A stretch of 64,000 bases of DNA from NCBI GenBank assembly GCA_028289545.1, contig JANQPG010000023.1, positions 31,505-95,504 on the forward strand, given 5' to 3'. A model generated the notes under the pieces. It worked only from the letters and a program-made list of their open reading frames with translations, was not told where the DNA came from and made no database searches. The DNA is from Woeseiaceae bacterium (GTDB taxonomy: Bacteria; Pseudomonadota; Gammaproteobacteria; Steroidobacterales; Woeseiaceae). Below, in pieces: positions 45,367 through 53,389 of this stretch. Both the position numbers and the translations under genes were made by a program. Within the stretch, counting starts at the first letter, position 1. Each line of letters opens with the position of its first letter.

Positions 45367-45663
45367 TCAGCTGCTCGGCCGGGAAGCGGTTTGCAGACGT
45401 TCGAGCAGCTCTGCGAAATACCGGCGATGTCGCTCGAGCCGCCTGCTCACGAGTTCAGGCGAAGGCGCATACGCATCGATCGTGTCCGGAGTGGGCGTGC
45501 TGCCTGCTTCGAGCAAACGTTCGACGCTATCGAGCCGGTCGCGCAGCACGCAAACCTCTTCTGCCTGGCGCAGCAATTCAGCCAGAACGGCCGCCAGCAG
45601 CGGATCGTCCTCATTACGCTGCAGAGCCTGCTGCTCGGCGACTATGTCCTCGAGTGTCAACAT
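45367..45663 (-). CDS. Small helical hypothetical protein
   Basis: A 98-residue, mostly helical acidic protein (LEDIVAEQQALQRNEDDPLLAAVLAELL, RLERHRRYFAELLERLQ). Coiled-coil character is likely. It is convergent with the 199-residue hypothetical gene (12 bp apart) and has a GGAACGGAGATAACG-type site before its start. No family is recognised. Confidence 0.6.
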   Translation of the reverse strand: MLTLEDIVAEQQALQRNEDDPLLAAVLAELLRQAEEVCVLRDRLDSVERLLEAGSTPTPDTIDAYAPSPELVSRRLERHRRYFAELLERLQTASRPSS

Positions 45664-45680
45664 CGTTATCTCCGTTCCTA

Positions 45681-45726
45681 GGGCCTGCTAACCATGAGGG
45701 TGTACTCGCGCATGGTTAGCAGGCCC
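45681..45726. repeat. Perfect 16-bp inverted repeat overlapping a stop codon
   Basis: GGGCCTGCTAACCATG and its exact reverse complement are separated by 14 bp. The right arm contains the last codons and the TAA stop of the downstream oxidoreductase gene. It could act as a transcription-end hairpin, without a T-tract, or be a small palindromic mobile repeat. Confidence 0.8.
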
Positions 45727-46726
45727 TTAGATCCACGACAACCTTGCCGAGGTTGCCGCCTGACAGCAGGTACTCGACAGCCGTTGCGACATCTTCGAGG
45801 CCGCAAAAACGCCGCACGTCGACGAGCGGGCGAATCCTGCCTTCTCGTCGCATGGTGAACAACTCAGCGCGCGCCGCAGCCGCGTGAGCGGCAAACCGAT
45901 AGTTCATGAATCCGCGTATCGACGCTGCCTTCCAGTACAGCTTCGTGTAGATCCGTTCCGCCAGCACCTGCTCGGGCGGTAGCCGATCCGAGGTATAACC
46001 GCAAACGACGAGCCTGCCGAGCGGCGCAAGGTTATCGACCAGCCGGTCGAAACCCTGTCCGCCCACCGAGTCCATGACGAGGTCGAGACGATCGCGGTAT
46101 TCGGAGTCGATGACGTCATCGAGCTTTTCCTGCCGATAATTGACGACACGCTGAACGCCAATGGACTCGAGCCAGGCTGCCTTCCGTTCGCCGCCGCAAA
46201 CGGCGATGACGTGGTTGCCCGCTGCAAGCGCCAGCTGGGTCATCACGTTGCCGAGACCGCCTGCCGCGGCCGTAATCAGCACCGTTTCGCCGCGAGCCAT
46301 ATTGCCGACCTTGGTGAGCGCCAGCAGCGCCGAGACGCCGCTCGGCACCAGCGCGAGCACCTCTGGCGATGCCTCCTCGACCGGCAGTGCGGTCTCGGCG
46401 GCACAAATCTGCCAGAGCCGGTAGGCATGTCCAACGTTTACGGTTGCGACCGTCTCACCCACCCTGGCTGCCGGCACGCCTTCGCCGACGGCCTCGATAA
46501 CACCCACGGCCTCCACGCCGGTATCCGCGGGCGGCACTACCGTCGCGTGCTCGACCCGATCGAGGCACATCATCTGGTCGTAGACGCCGTTGATGCCCGC
46601 ATAGTGGTTGCGCACTAGGACCTCACCCGGTCCGGGCTCACCGCAGTCTTCACGAACGATCGAGGTGCAGTCGGCAAACGACTCACCCAGCCGGTGAATG
46701 ACAATGCGGCGGTTTTCTCTCATCAT
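45716..46726 (-). CDS. Zinc-type MDR oxidoreductase (quinone reductase-like)
   Basis: A 336-residue medium-chain reductase. HYAGINGVYDQMM, GVEAVGVIEAVGEGV and the Rossmann motif VLITAAAGGLGNVMTQLALAAG place it with PIG3/zeta-crystallin or prostaglandin-reductase-like members that lack the structural zinc cysteines. The start is ATG 46726 or 46723; the track start at 46909 overlaps the divergent SDR gene. The 3' end runs into the palindrome. It is divergent from the SDR by only 28 bp. Confidence 0.88.
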   Translation of the reverse strand: MMRENRRIVIHRLGESFADCTSIVREDCGEPGPGEVLVRNHYAGINGVYDQMMCLDRVEHATVVPPADTGVEAVGVIEAVGEGVPAARVGETVATVNVGHAYRLWQICAAETALPVEEASPEVLALVPSGVSALLALTKVGNMARGETVLITAAAGGLGNVMTQLALAAGNHVIAVCGGERKAAWLESIGVQRVVNYRQEKLDDVIDSEYRDRLDLVMDSVGGQGFDRLVDNLAPLGRLVVCGYTSDRLPPEQVLAERIYTKLYWKAASIRGFMNYRFAAHAAAARAELFTMRREGRIRPLVDVRRFCGLEDVATAVEYLLSGGNLGKVVVDLRAC

Positions 46727-46754
46727 ACGGGCGTTATCGTAGCGGAGATTGTCT

Positions 46755-47462
46755 ATGCCGGTCGCTGTAATTACGGGCGCCAACCGAGGTATTGGGCTGG
46801 AGCTGACCCGCCAGTATCTCGAGGAAGGCTGGACGGTGTACGCGCTCATCAGGAGTTCGTCCGCCGCACTCGACGAACTGGCTGGCGGCGGGTCCCTCGA
46901 ACTCATCAACTGCGACCTGACCGACGACGGTCAACTCAAAAAGGCGGCAGCGCAGATCGCCGCGCCCGCCGTCGACCTGCTGTTGAATTGCGCGGGCACG
47001 ATGGGGCACGGGAGCTTCGAGGAACAGGGCCTCAAATTCCAGTCCTTCGGTAGCTTCGATCGCGAGGAATGGCGGCGGGTGTTCGACATCAACGTCTTCA
47101 CGCCGCAGTCACTGACGGAACTGCTCGCCGACCGCCTGGCCGCGGCCGAACGCGGCGTGGTCGCAACGCTTACGAGCATGCTGGGCAGCAATCAGCTCAA
47201 CACGGCCGGCAGCCTGTACGGCTACCGGGCGAGCAAGGCTGCCGTGAACTCGATCATGAAATCAATGGGCATCGATCTCGGCAAACGCGGTGTCATTGCG
47301 GTTGCGCTGCATCCGGGCTGGGTGCGCACCGACATGGGCGGCAAACATGCCGACGTCGAGGTTGTCGATTCGGCAGCGGGTCTCCGCAAGGTCGTTGCCG
47401 GCCTGACAGCCGACGACGCAGGCGCCTTCGTCGCCTACGACGGCACCCGCATGCCCTGGTAG
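46755..47462 (+). CDS. Short-chain dehydrogenase/reductase
   Basis: A 235-residue SDR. The cofactor motif TGANRGIGLEL, the LLNCAGTMG strand and the catalytic YxxxK in LYGYRASKAAVNS are all present. GGAG lies seven bases before ATG 46755, which I prefer to the TTG at 46749. Family members reduce small carbonyls with NAD(P)H. It faces the divergent MDR reductase, so both could be controlled together; the XRE regulator at 47.9 kb is a candidate. Confidence 0.92.
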   Translation: MPVAVITGANRGIGLELTRQYLEEGWTVYALIRSSSAALDELAGGGSLELINCDLTDDGQLKKAAAQIAAPAVDLLLNCAGTMGHGSFEEQGLKFQSFGSFDREEWRRVFDINVFTPQSLTELLADRLAAAERGVVATLTSMLGSNQLNTAGSLYGYRASKAAVNSIMKSMGIDLGKRGVIAVALHPGWVRTDMGGKHADVEVVDSAAGLRKVVAGLTADDAGAFVAYDGTRMPW

Positions 47463-47468
47463 CGACGT

Positions 47469-47786
47469 TCAGCCGCGGGCCGCGCCCGCAGCCACGGGCG
47501 CCCGCTTGCCGGACAGGGCCAGGTACAGCAGCGGCCCGATCGAACCGAGGAACAGCGTGGCCACCACCCACGGCCAGGGATTGCGTCCGGACTTCCTGGC
47601 GTCGACGACCAACCAGCTCAGTACGAGGATCAATGCGACGACAAGATCCGCGAACACCTGCCAGCCGGCGGGGCTATGACGGTGATAGTCGAAAATGCCG
47701 ATGTTGCCAACTTCGAACACGGCGTACAGCGTCAAGAGCGAAAACGGGATCAACAGAACAATGGCGAGTGTGCGGCGATTCCACAT
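47469..47786 (-). CDS. Small membrane protein, DUF2834-like
   Basis: A 105-residue membrane protein with three helices (LAIVLLIPFSLLTLYAVF, VFADLVVALILVLSWLVV and PWPWVVATLFLGSIGPLLYLAL), with a DARKSGRNPWPW loop that recalls DUF2834. ATG 47786 is chosen because GGAGG precedes it; the track frame to 48386 overlaps the XRE gene and is an artefact. Function unknown. It is convergent with the SDR and divergent from the XRE regulator. Confidence 0.75.
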   Translation of the reverse strand: MWNRRTLAIVLLIPFSLLTLYAVFEVGNIGIFDYHRHSPAGWQVFADLVVALILVLSWLVVDARKSGRNPWPWVVATLFLGSIGPLLYLALSGKRAPVAAGAARG

Positions 47787-47918
47787 GTCTTTCCTCCGGG
47801 GCGGGCAACAAGCGCTATCCTGTAAGCCTGGTCTCAGCCCCGCAATGACCTCAAAGGTTATTGATCGCGGACCACCGAGCGTTTGAGATCGCCGCATTGG
47901 CAGCAAAGGGAGACAAGC

Positions 47919-48746
47919 ATGCGAGCCGCCGGACAGGAACAATTTCAGAATGTGTGCCGCCAGTGGCGGCAGTACAGGAAACTCTCGCAGCTCGACCTCG
48001 CACTCGCGGCCAACGTGTCGCAGCGGCATGTGAGCTGGCTCGAAACCGGCAAGAGCCAGCCGAGCCGCGAGATGGTCATCCGTCTCTCCGAAGCCATGGA
48101 AATTCCGCTCAGGGAGAGAAACCGGCTGCTCAAGTCGGCCGGCTACGCATCGGTCTACGGAGAGAGCGCGCTGGATGAACCGGCGATGGCGCCCGTGCTC
48201 GATGCATTGAACCTCGTGCTCGACCACCACGAACCGCTCCCGGCCATTGTGGTCGACCGCGGCTGGAACGTCAGGAAGAGCAACAGCGCCGCCGGGCAGC
48301 TGTTTGCCTCCGCCGGCGTATCCGCGGAGATGCTTCAGCGCGTCGGCGCCGGTGACGGTCTCAACCTTGCGCTGCTGACTGTACATCCCGAAGGCGTACG
48401 CCGTTTCATCAGCAACTGGGACGAAGCCGCGCCGGCGTTTGTTCGGCGGCTGAAAAGCGAGGCGGTAGCCACGGGCGACCCGGAACTCAAAGCCCGCTTT
48501 GCCGAGTACATCGAACTCGCGGGGCCCGTCGCGGACAACGAGCCCGCTGTCAGCAACCTGACGCCCGTGCTACCGCTCGAACTCGATCTGAACGGGCTCA
48601 AGTTGAGCCTGTTCTCGGTCATCTCGACGTTCGGCACACCGCAGGACATTACGACCGACGAACTGAGAATCGAAGCGTTCTATCCGAACGACGCCACGAC
48701 CAAGGCGTTTTTCGCAAACGCGGGTTCGGACGGCGGCAGGGCTTAG
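47919..48746 (+). CDS. XRE-family transcriptional regulator with MmyB-type ligand domain
   Basis: A 275-residue regulator. The Cro/CI helix-turn-helix covers ~5-70 (YRKLSQLDLALAANVSQRHVSWLETGKSQPSREMV). The C-terminal ~170 residues have PIVVDRGWNVRKSNSAA and RFAEYIELA, typical of the MmyB-like ligand-binding fold. I use ATG 47919 after GGGAG; the track start is 12 residues earlier. Such regulators often control nearby reductases, so the MDR/SDR pair is a possible target. Its 3' end overlaps the convergent VOC gene by four bases. Confidence 0.9.
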   Translation: MRAAGQEQFQNVCRQWRQYRKLSQLDLALAANVSQRHVSWLETGKSQPSREMVIRLSEAMEIPLRERNRLLKSAGYASVYGESALDEPAMAPVLDALNLVLDHHEPLPAIVVDRGWNVRKSNSAAGQLFASAGVSAEMLQRVGAGDGLNLALLTVHPEGVRRFISNWDEAAPAFVRRLKSEAVATGDPELKARFAEYIELAGPVADNEPAVSNLTPVLPLELDLNGLKLSLFSVISTFGTPQDITTDELRIEAFYPNDATTKAFFANAGSDGGRA

Positions 48747-49147
48747 TCCCGACCGTCGTCAGTCAACTGCAGCATTGCGCCGCCGGCTGTCGGCAGGTCG
48801 GCAATACGCCAGTCGAGGATTCCGCTGCGCACTTCAGCAGGGGCAGCCAGCGCTTTGCGGGCCAACAGGTCCGCAAGATGACGGTCGAAATCGTCACTAC
48901 CGACCGAGAGCAGGAAGAAACCCTCGCCGTGTTCGGCAAGATGCCGGCCGGGCACCGAATCCGGATCGTAGGGGCAAACCAGGACCAGCCATGACTCACC
49001 CAGCCTCGCGCGCGCAATGTGTGAGCCCCGTGGGGCGTGGTCGATCCGCTCGAACTCCTCGAGCCCGAGCAGCAGGCGGAAACGCGAGCAGGCCGCGTCG
49101 AGATCGCGCACGACAAAGTTCAGGTGATGGATGCGGGTAGCCGCCAT
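48743..49147 (-). CDS. VOC (glyoxalase/bleomycin-resistance fold) protein
   Basis: A 134-residue single VOC module: IHHLNFVVRDLDAACSRFRLLLGLEEFER, then HIARARLGESWLVLVCPYDPDS and the closing GGAMLQLTDDG. Metal-ligand candidates are His8 and a late Gln or Glu, so activity is plausible. It is the last gene of a coupled run: the HMG-CoA lyase stop overlaps its ATG by one base. A role in methylmalonyl/HMG-type acyl-CoA or aldehyde chemistry is conceivable; no enzyme is named. Confidence 0.85.
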   Translation of the reverse strand: MAATRIHHLNFVVRDLDAACSRFRLLLGLEEFERIDHAPRGSHIARARLGESWLVLVCPYDPDSVPGRHLAEHGEGFFLLSVGSDDFDRHLADLLARKALAAPAEVRSGILDWRIADLPTAGGAMLQLTDDGRD

Positions 49148-50064
49148 CAGGCTGCCGGCTGGCCTCCCGCCGGAAACATACCGGCCTTGGGCAGCAGCGC
49201 GGGCACGCCGCGGCCCAGTTCACCTTCGAGCCAGCGGCTCGTGTCGATGATTTTCTCAAGCGACACCCCCGTCTGCACGCCGGACCGCTCGAGCATGTAG
49301 GCGAGATCGTCGGTTGGTATGTTCCCCGTTGCGGCGGGCGCAAACGGACAGCCGCCAATACCGCCAATGCTGGCGTCGAGGTATGTCACACCCGCCTCGA
49401 CGGCCGCCTGGGCGTTTGCCAGCCCCGTATTGCGCGTGTTGTGAAAATGGCAGCGCAGCGGCAGGTTGCCGGTCAACTCGCGAACGCGCCCCAGCAGTTC
49501 GGTCACCTGCGCCGGTACCGCAACGCCAATGCTGTCGGCAATGCCCAGCTCGGCGGGCTCCGACTCGAGCACCTGTTCGGTCAGCTCCAGGATACGCTCG
49601 ACACTAACCTCACCTTCGTACGGGCAGCCAAAAGCCGCCGAGATCATGACGTTGGCCTTGAGGCCGTTGTCCTTTGCACGCCCGCTGATGGCGTGCCACG
49701 CGGCAATGGACTCTGCCGTCGTGACGTTCTGGTTCTTCCGGTTATAGGTATCGGTCGACACGACCACCATGCCGATCTCGCCGATCTTTGTCGCCAGCGC
49801 ACGGTCGAGGCCGCGCTCGTTCATGATGAGTCCGATGTACGACACATCATCGCGATCTGGCAGCAACTCGATCAGTGCCTCGGCATCAGCCATTTGCGGC
49901 ACGCGCTTCGGATGCACAAAACTCGCAACCTCGAGGCGCCGGATGCCCGCCTCGATCGCCAGTTCGATGTAGCGGGCCTTGGCTTCGGTGGCGAGGATTT
50001 CGGGCTCGCTCTGCAGGCCGTCCCTCGGCCCGACCTCGACAATCTGAATACTCCTTTCGCTCAT
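49147..50064 (-). CDS. mvaB: Hydroxymethylglutaryl-CoA lyase
   Basis: A 305-residue TIM-barrel lyase. IVEVGPRDGLQSEPEIL is the N-terminal signature and IGGCPFAPAATGNIPTDDLAYML carries the catalytic cysteine. It splits HMG-CoA to acetoacetate and acetyl-CoA, the end of leucine breakdown. The acetoacetate could be activated by the acetoacetyl-CoA synthetase at 17.6-19.6 kb. Here it sits in an operon with a cysteine hydrolase (4-bp overlap) and a VOC protein, not with methylcrotonyl-CoA carboxylase, so a different acyl-CoA substrate is possible. Confidence 0.94.
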   Translation of the reverse strand: MSERSIQIVEVGPRDGLQSEPEILATEAKARYIELAIEAGIRRLEVASFVHPKRVPQMADAEALIELLPDRDDVSYIGLIMNERGLDRALATKIGEIGMVVVSTDTYNRKNQNVTTAESIAAWHAISGRAKDNGLKANVMISAAFGCPYEGEVSVERILELTEQVLESEPAELGIADSIGVAVPAQVTELLGRVRELTGNLPLRCHFHNTRNTGLANAQAAVEAGVTYLDASIGGIGGCPFAPAATGNIPTDDLAYMLERSGVQTGVSLEKIIDTSRWLEGELGRGVPALLPKAGMFPAGGQPAA

Positions 50065-50690
50065 GCGTGCATCGCCTCCAGGTACTGGATAACGTCGGCT
50101 TCGCTCACGACGTCTGCGTATTTGGCGTTCATATCGAACAAGTTGGCCTCGTGCGGGCCTTCATGCCGGTCGCCGCAGGCGTCGGCGACCACAATCGGAA
50201 TGAAACCGCTCGAAACCGTGTCCACACAGGTTGCGCGCACGCAGCCGCTGGTTGTCAGTCCGGTAATGATAAGCGTGTCGATACCGTTTGCCGTCAGGCT
50301 GGCCGCCAGGCTCGTGCCGAAAAACGCGCTCGGATACTGTTTGGAAATGACAAACTCTTCCGCCGCAGGTTCCAGACCTTCTGCCCAGGCTCCCATGGGA
50401 TTTCCGGCGACCAACACCTCGAGCGCGGGCACCTTGCGAAAAAACACCCCGCCGTCGGCACCGCCGGGATGGTACACAACGTTGGTGTAAAACACGGGTA
50501 TACCCGATTGGCGTGCTGCCGCGCGCACTCTGAGAGCGGAAGCCAGCGCATCGTCCACGCCGGCATACAGCGCACACTCTCGATCGAAGTACGCCTCGAC
50601 AAAATCGATCAGTATCAATGCGGGCGACGCACCAAAACCGAGTCGACCGTCGAACGCGCCGCGATAATTCTCTTTGAGGTCGTCGCTCAT
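50061..50690 (-). CDS. Isochorismatase-family cysteine hydrolase
   Basis: A 209-residue cysteine hydrolase. The catalytic aspartate is in LILIDFVEAYF and the nucleophile in LTTSGCVRATCVDT; a lysine in FFRKVPALEV could complete the triad. Members include N-carbamoylsarcosine amidase, nicotinamidase and related amidases. It overlaps the HMG-CoA lyase gene by four bases, and the TonB receptor gene lies just upstream, so it may take part in degrading an imported nitrogenous compound. Substrate unknown. Confidence 0.88.
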   Translation of the reverse strand: MSDDLKENYRGAFDGRLGFGASPALILIDFVEAYFDRECALYAGVDDALASALRVRAAARQSGIPVFYTNVVYHPGGADGGVFFRKVPALEVLVAGNPMGAWAEGLEPAAEEFVISKQYPSAFFGTSLAASLTANGIDTLIITGLTTSGCVRATCVDTVSSGFIPIVVADACGDRHEGPHEANLFDMNAKYADVVSEADVIQYLEAMHA

Positions 50691-50727
50691 ACGCAGAGGC
50701 CCGTGGCCGTTCGTTGATGCAGTTTAG

Positions 50728-50759
50728 AACAAAACCGGCGCGCCGGATGGCGCGCCGGT
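50728..50759 (-). terminator. Terminator of the TonB receptor gene
   Basis: On the minus strand a perfect 11-bp stem, ACCGGCGCGCC, with an ATCC loop is followed by TTTTGTTCT. It starts about 15 bp after the receptor stop. Confidence 0.88.
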
Positions 50760-50773
50760 CCTTCGGATCTAAA

Positions 50774-53308
50774 TCAGAACGAGTACTTGAAATCCAGGCC
50801 GTAGGTGGCGAGCCCTGCTTCGTGCAGGAAAGAGCCGCCAAACTCCGGCGCAGGAATGACTTCCTCGAGGTAATCCTTGTCGGTGATGTTACGGCCCCAG
50901 GCCGTCAGCGACCAGCGCTCGCCTTCGAGACCAATACGCATGTTGACCGTGCTGTACGCATCGCGCTTCGACTGCGAGAAGTTCTGGCTGGCCGGGTCGG
51001 GAATCAGACCGAACGCATCCCAGATCGTGGGGGTTTCCTCACCCTGCAAGGTGTGGAACCAGGTGTCCCCGATATGCTGCACATCCGCGCGTGCGAACAG
51101 GCTGATCGACGCATTGAGCGGCACGTCGAACTGCGCACCGAGGTTGAACGTCTCGCTCGGCGCCTGCGGCGCGTCGTTGCCGACCGACAGCGGCCGGTTG
51201 ACGTTTTCTTCGATCTCCGAGTCCAGGAAGCCAAAACCACCGTACAGCGAGAACACGTCGGTCGCCTGCCAGTTGAAATCAGCCTCGATGCCGCGAATGT
51301 ACATTTCGTCGATCGTGGTCACTACACGAAGAATGCCGAACGGCCCGGCAAAAAACTCGAAGAACTGGTTGTCCTCGACCTCGGTGTTGAACACGGCGGC
51401 GTTGAGGGTAAGACGGTTGTCGAGCCAGGTTGTCTTGACCCCCAGCTCGAAGGCGTTCGAGACCTCTTTTTCGTATTCGTCGTTGATGACGAGCTGAGCG
51501 TCCACGGCTTCACCCGGACCACCGTTGCCCGCGTTGAACCAGAAGTTCAGAAGCGCCGAGCTGCCGAGGTTGTTGAAGCCGCCCGAGCGGAAACCAATAC
51601 CCCAGCTGGCATACGCCGTCACGTTGTCAGCTGCCGCCCAACGCGCCGTGAGTTTCGGCTGCAGTTGATCGAAGGTCCTCGAACGATCGGGTATGCCGCC
51701 TGGGTTGGCCGTAAAGCCCGGATTGATCGGGCCCACCTGACCATTCAGAATCGTATTGACGTTGAGACCGGAGGCCGTGACGTTGGGCACGTTGTTCGAC
51801 ACCGAGCGGTCTTCCTGGTCCCAGCGCAGCGCGAGCGACAGTTCCACGGTATCCGAGACGTCGTAGGCCAGTTCACCGAACAGCGCAATGACGTCCGTAT
51901 CGAAGGTATCGTCGAATAGAAGGTCGGTGGGGTTCGGGCCGGTGGGATCCACGTAGGGCTGGCGCAGGAAACCCTGGCCGGTGTCCGCGCCGTAGGCCAC
52001 GACCACCTGACGCTCGATCTGCGCGGCGTACAGACCCGCGATCCATCGCAACGATTGATCCTGCGGCGACGTGAAACGGATTTCCCCACCGATGTCCTCC
52101 TGGTTACGCTCCTGATACTGGTAGCCGTCGCAGGACGTCGGCGTGTAGGGACCGTAAACGCCCTGGAACTCCGTGCCCGGCGGGAAAACGCCAAACGGAT
52201 CGAAGAAACCGCCGAACAGATCGTCGCGGCCGGCGCCGCCCAGGCCTGTCGGGAAGTTGTTGAGCGTGGCACGATCCGCCTGGCAGGCCGGCGTCAGTTC
52301 GTAGCCGTAGAACGTCGCGCTGGTGCCGTCGGAGAGCAGATACTCCTCGAGATTGTTGTAAGACACGAGCGCCGTCACGTCGACGTCGCCCCAGCCGAAG
52401 TCGGCTTTGATCGCAAAGTCTTCGGTCTCCTGCTCGTTCTCGCCCGGTACGTTGAACGCATAGCGGAACGGCACGTCGTTGACGTCGGCGTCGAAATTGG
52501 GGCTGCCGAACGCTCCTTCGAACGCCGGAATGGCAAATCCGGCGTTGAAGTTGATGGCGCCGCCATCGACCCGGGACATACCGGCCCGAATGTCGAGCTT
52601 CAGGTTGTCATTCGGAGTGACAATGACCCGACCGCGAATGGTCTGGTCTTCGAGATAATCGACGGCATCATCGGCACCGGTCAGCAGATTGGTGAAATGC
52701 CCGTCCTGCTCGCGGTAGCTTCCGGAGAGGCTGGCACGCACGGTCTCGTTTCCGCCGCTGACACGGGCGGCAATACGCTGCTGCCCGATGTTGCCGGCGC
52801 CCACTTTGATCTCACCCGTCAGTTCCTCGGTCGGCTCCTTGGTCGTCACGAGTATTGCACCGGCAACGGCGTTACGGCCGTACAGTGCGCCCTGCGGGCC
52901 TTTGAGGACCTCGATCTGCTGCACGTCGACCAGCTCTTCGTTGAAGCTGTTCGGGTTCGTGCTCAGCACGCCGTCGACAACGTACGCGAAGGTTGATTCG
53001 GCGTCGCGCGTCGACACGATGCCGCGGATGCTGACCTGCGTATCGCCTACGTTGGCCGTGTCGACGATCGTGACGTTCGGGATCATCGAAATGAAGTCCG
53101 AGGGACGTTCGATGCCGGCCTGATCGATCATGGCTTCCGTGAAAGCCGTAATCGCGATCGGCACATCCTGCAGGCTCTCGTCGCGTTTACGCGCCGTGAC
53201 GACGACCTCTTCGATGGCCCCTGCTCCGCTGTCCTGTGCGCCGGCGTTTGCGAAAGGCAGCAAAGTGGCTGCCGAAGCCAGCAGCAGTATTCGACTCTTG
53301 TTCTTCAT
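50774..53308 (-). CDS. TonB-dependent outer-membrane receptor
   Basis: An 844-residue receptor with a signal peptide (ILLLASAATLLPFANAGAQ). IEEVVVTARKRDESLQDVPIAITAF opens the plug and contains the TonB-box-like EEVVVTA. The barrel ends in YGLDFKYSF, a proper terminal F. Plug and barrel length are normal. ATG 53308 gives the usual signal peptide; 53338 is the alternative. It shares its neighbourhood with the flavin oxidase and the hydrolase/HMG-CoA lyase genes, so substrate import for those is likely; the ligand cannot be inferred. Confidence 0.94.
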   Translation of the reverse strand: MKNKSRILLLASAATLLPFANAGAQDSGAGAIEEVVVTARKRDESLQDVPIAITAFTEAMIDQAGIERPSDFISMIPNVTIVDTANVGDTQVSIRGIVSTRDAESTFAYVVDGVLSTNPNSFNEELVDVQQIEVLKGPQGALYGRNAVAGAILVTTKEPTEELTGEIKVGAGNIGQQRIAARVSGGNETVRASLSGSYREQDGHFTNLLTGADDAVDYLEDQTIRGRVIVTPNDNLKLDIRAGMSRVDGGAINFNAGFAIPAFEGAFGSPNFDADVNDVPFRYAFNVPGENEQETEDFAIKADFGWGDVDVTALVSYNNLEEYLLSDGTSATFYGYELTPACQADRATLNNFPTGLGGAGRDDLFGGFFDPFGVFPPGTEFQGVYGPYTPTSCDGYQYQERNQEDIGGEIRFTSPQDQSLRWIAGLYAAQIERQVVVAYGADTGQGFLRQPYVDPTGPNPTDLLFDDTFDTDVIALFGELAYDVSDTVELSLALRWDQEDRSVSNNVPNVTASGLNVNTILNGQVGPINPGFTANPGGIPDRSRTFDQLQPKLTARWAAADNVTAYASWGIGFRSGGFNNLGSSALLNFWFNAGNGGPGEAVDAQLVINDEYEKEVSNAFELGVKTTWLDNRLTLNAAVFNTEVEDNQFFEFFAGPFGILRVVTTIDEMYIRGIEADFNWQATDVFSLYGGFGFLDSEIEENVNRPLSVGNDAPQAPSETFNLGAQFDVPLNASISLFARADVQHIGDTWFHTLQGEETPTIWDAFGLIPDPASQNFSQSKRDAYSTVNMRIGLEGERWSLTAWGRNITDKDYLEEVIPAPEFGGSFLHEAGLATYGLDFKYSF

Positions 53309-53389
53309 AGTGACGTTCTCTTGCGTGCTCTTATTCATGATTCATACTCACAATCCTGCCGCGGTAGGCGTTTACCCACTGATCGACGT

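Noticed and set aside
47469-48386. 305-aa minus-strand frame as a fused protein
   Set aside because: Only the last 105 residues are real (three-helix membrane protein with GGAGG at its ATG); the rest overlaps the XRE regulator.
50714-52996. Long plus-strand ORFs over the TonB receptor
   Set aside because: Opposite-strand shadows; the receptor frame has signal peptide, plug and terminal F.
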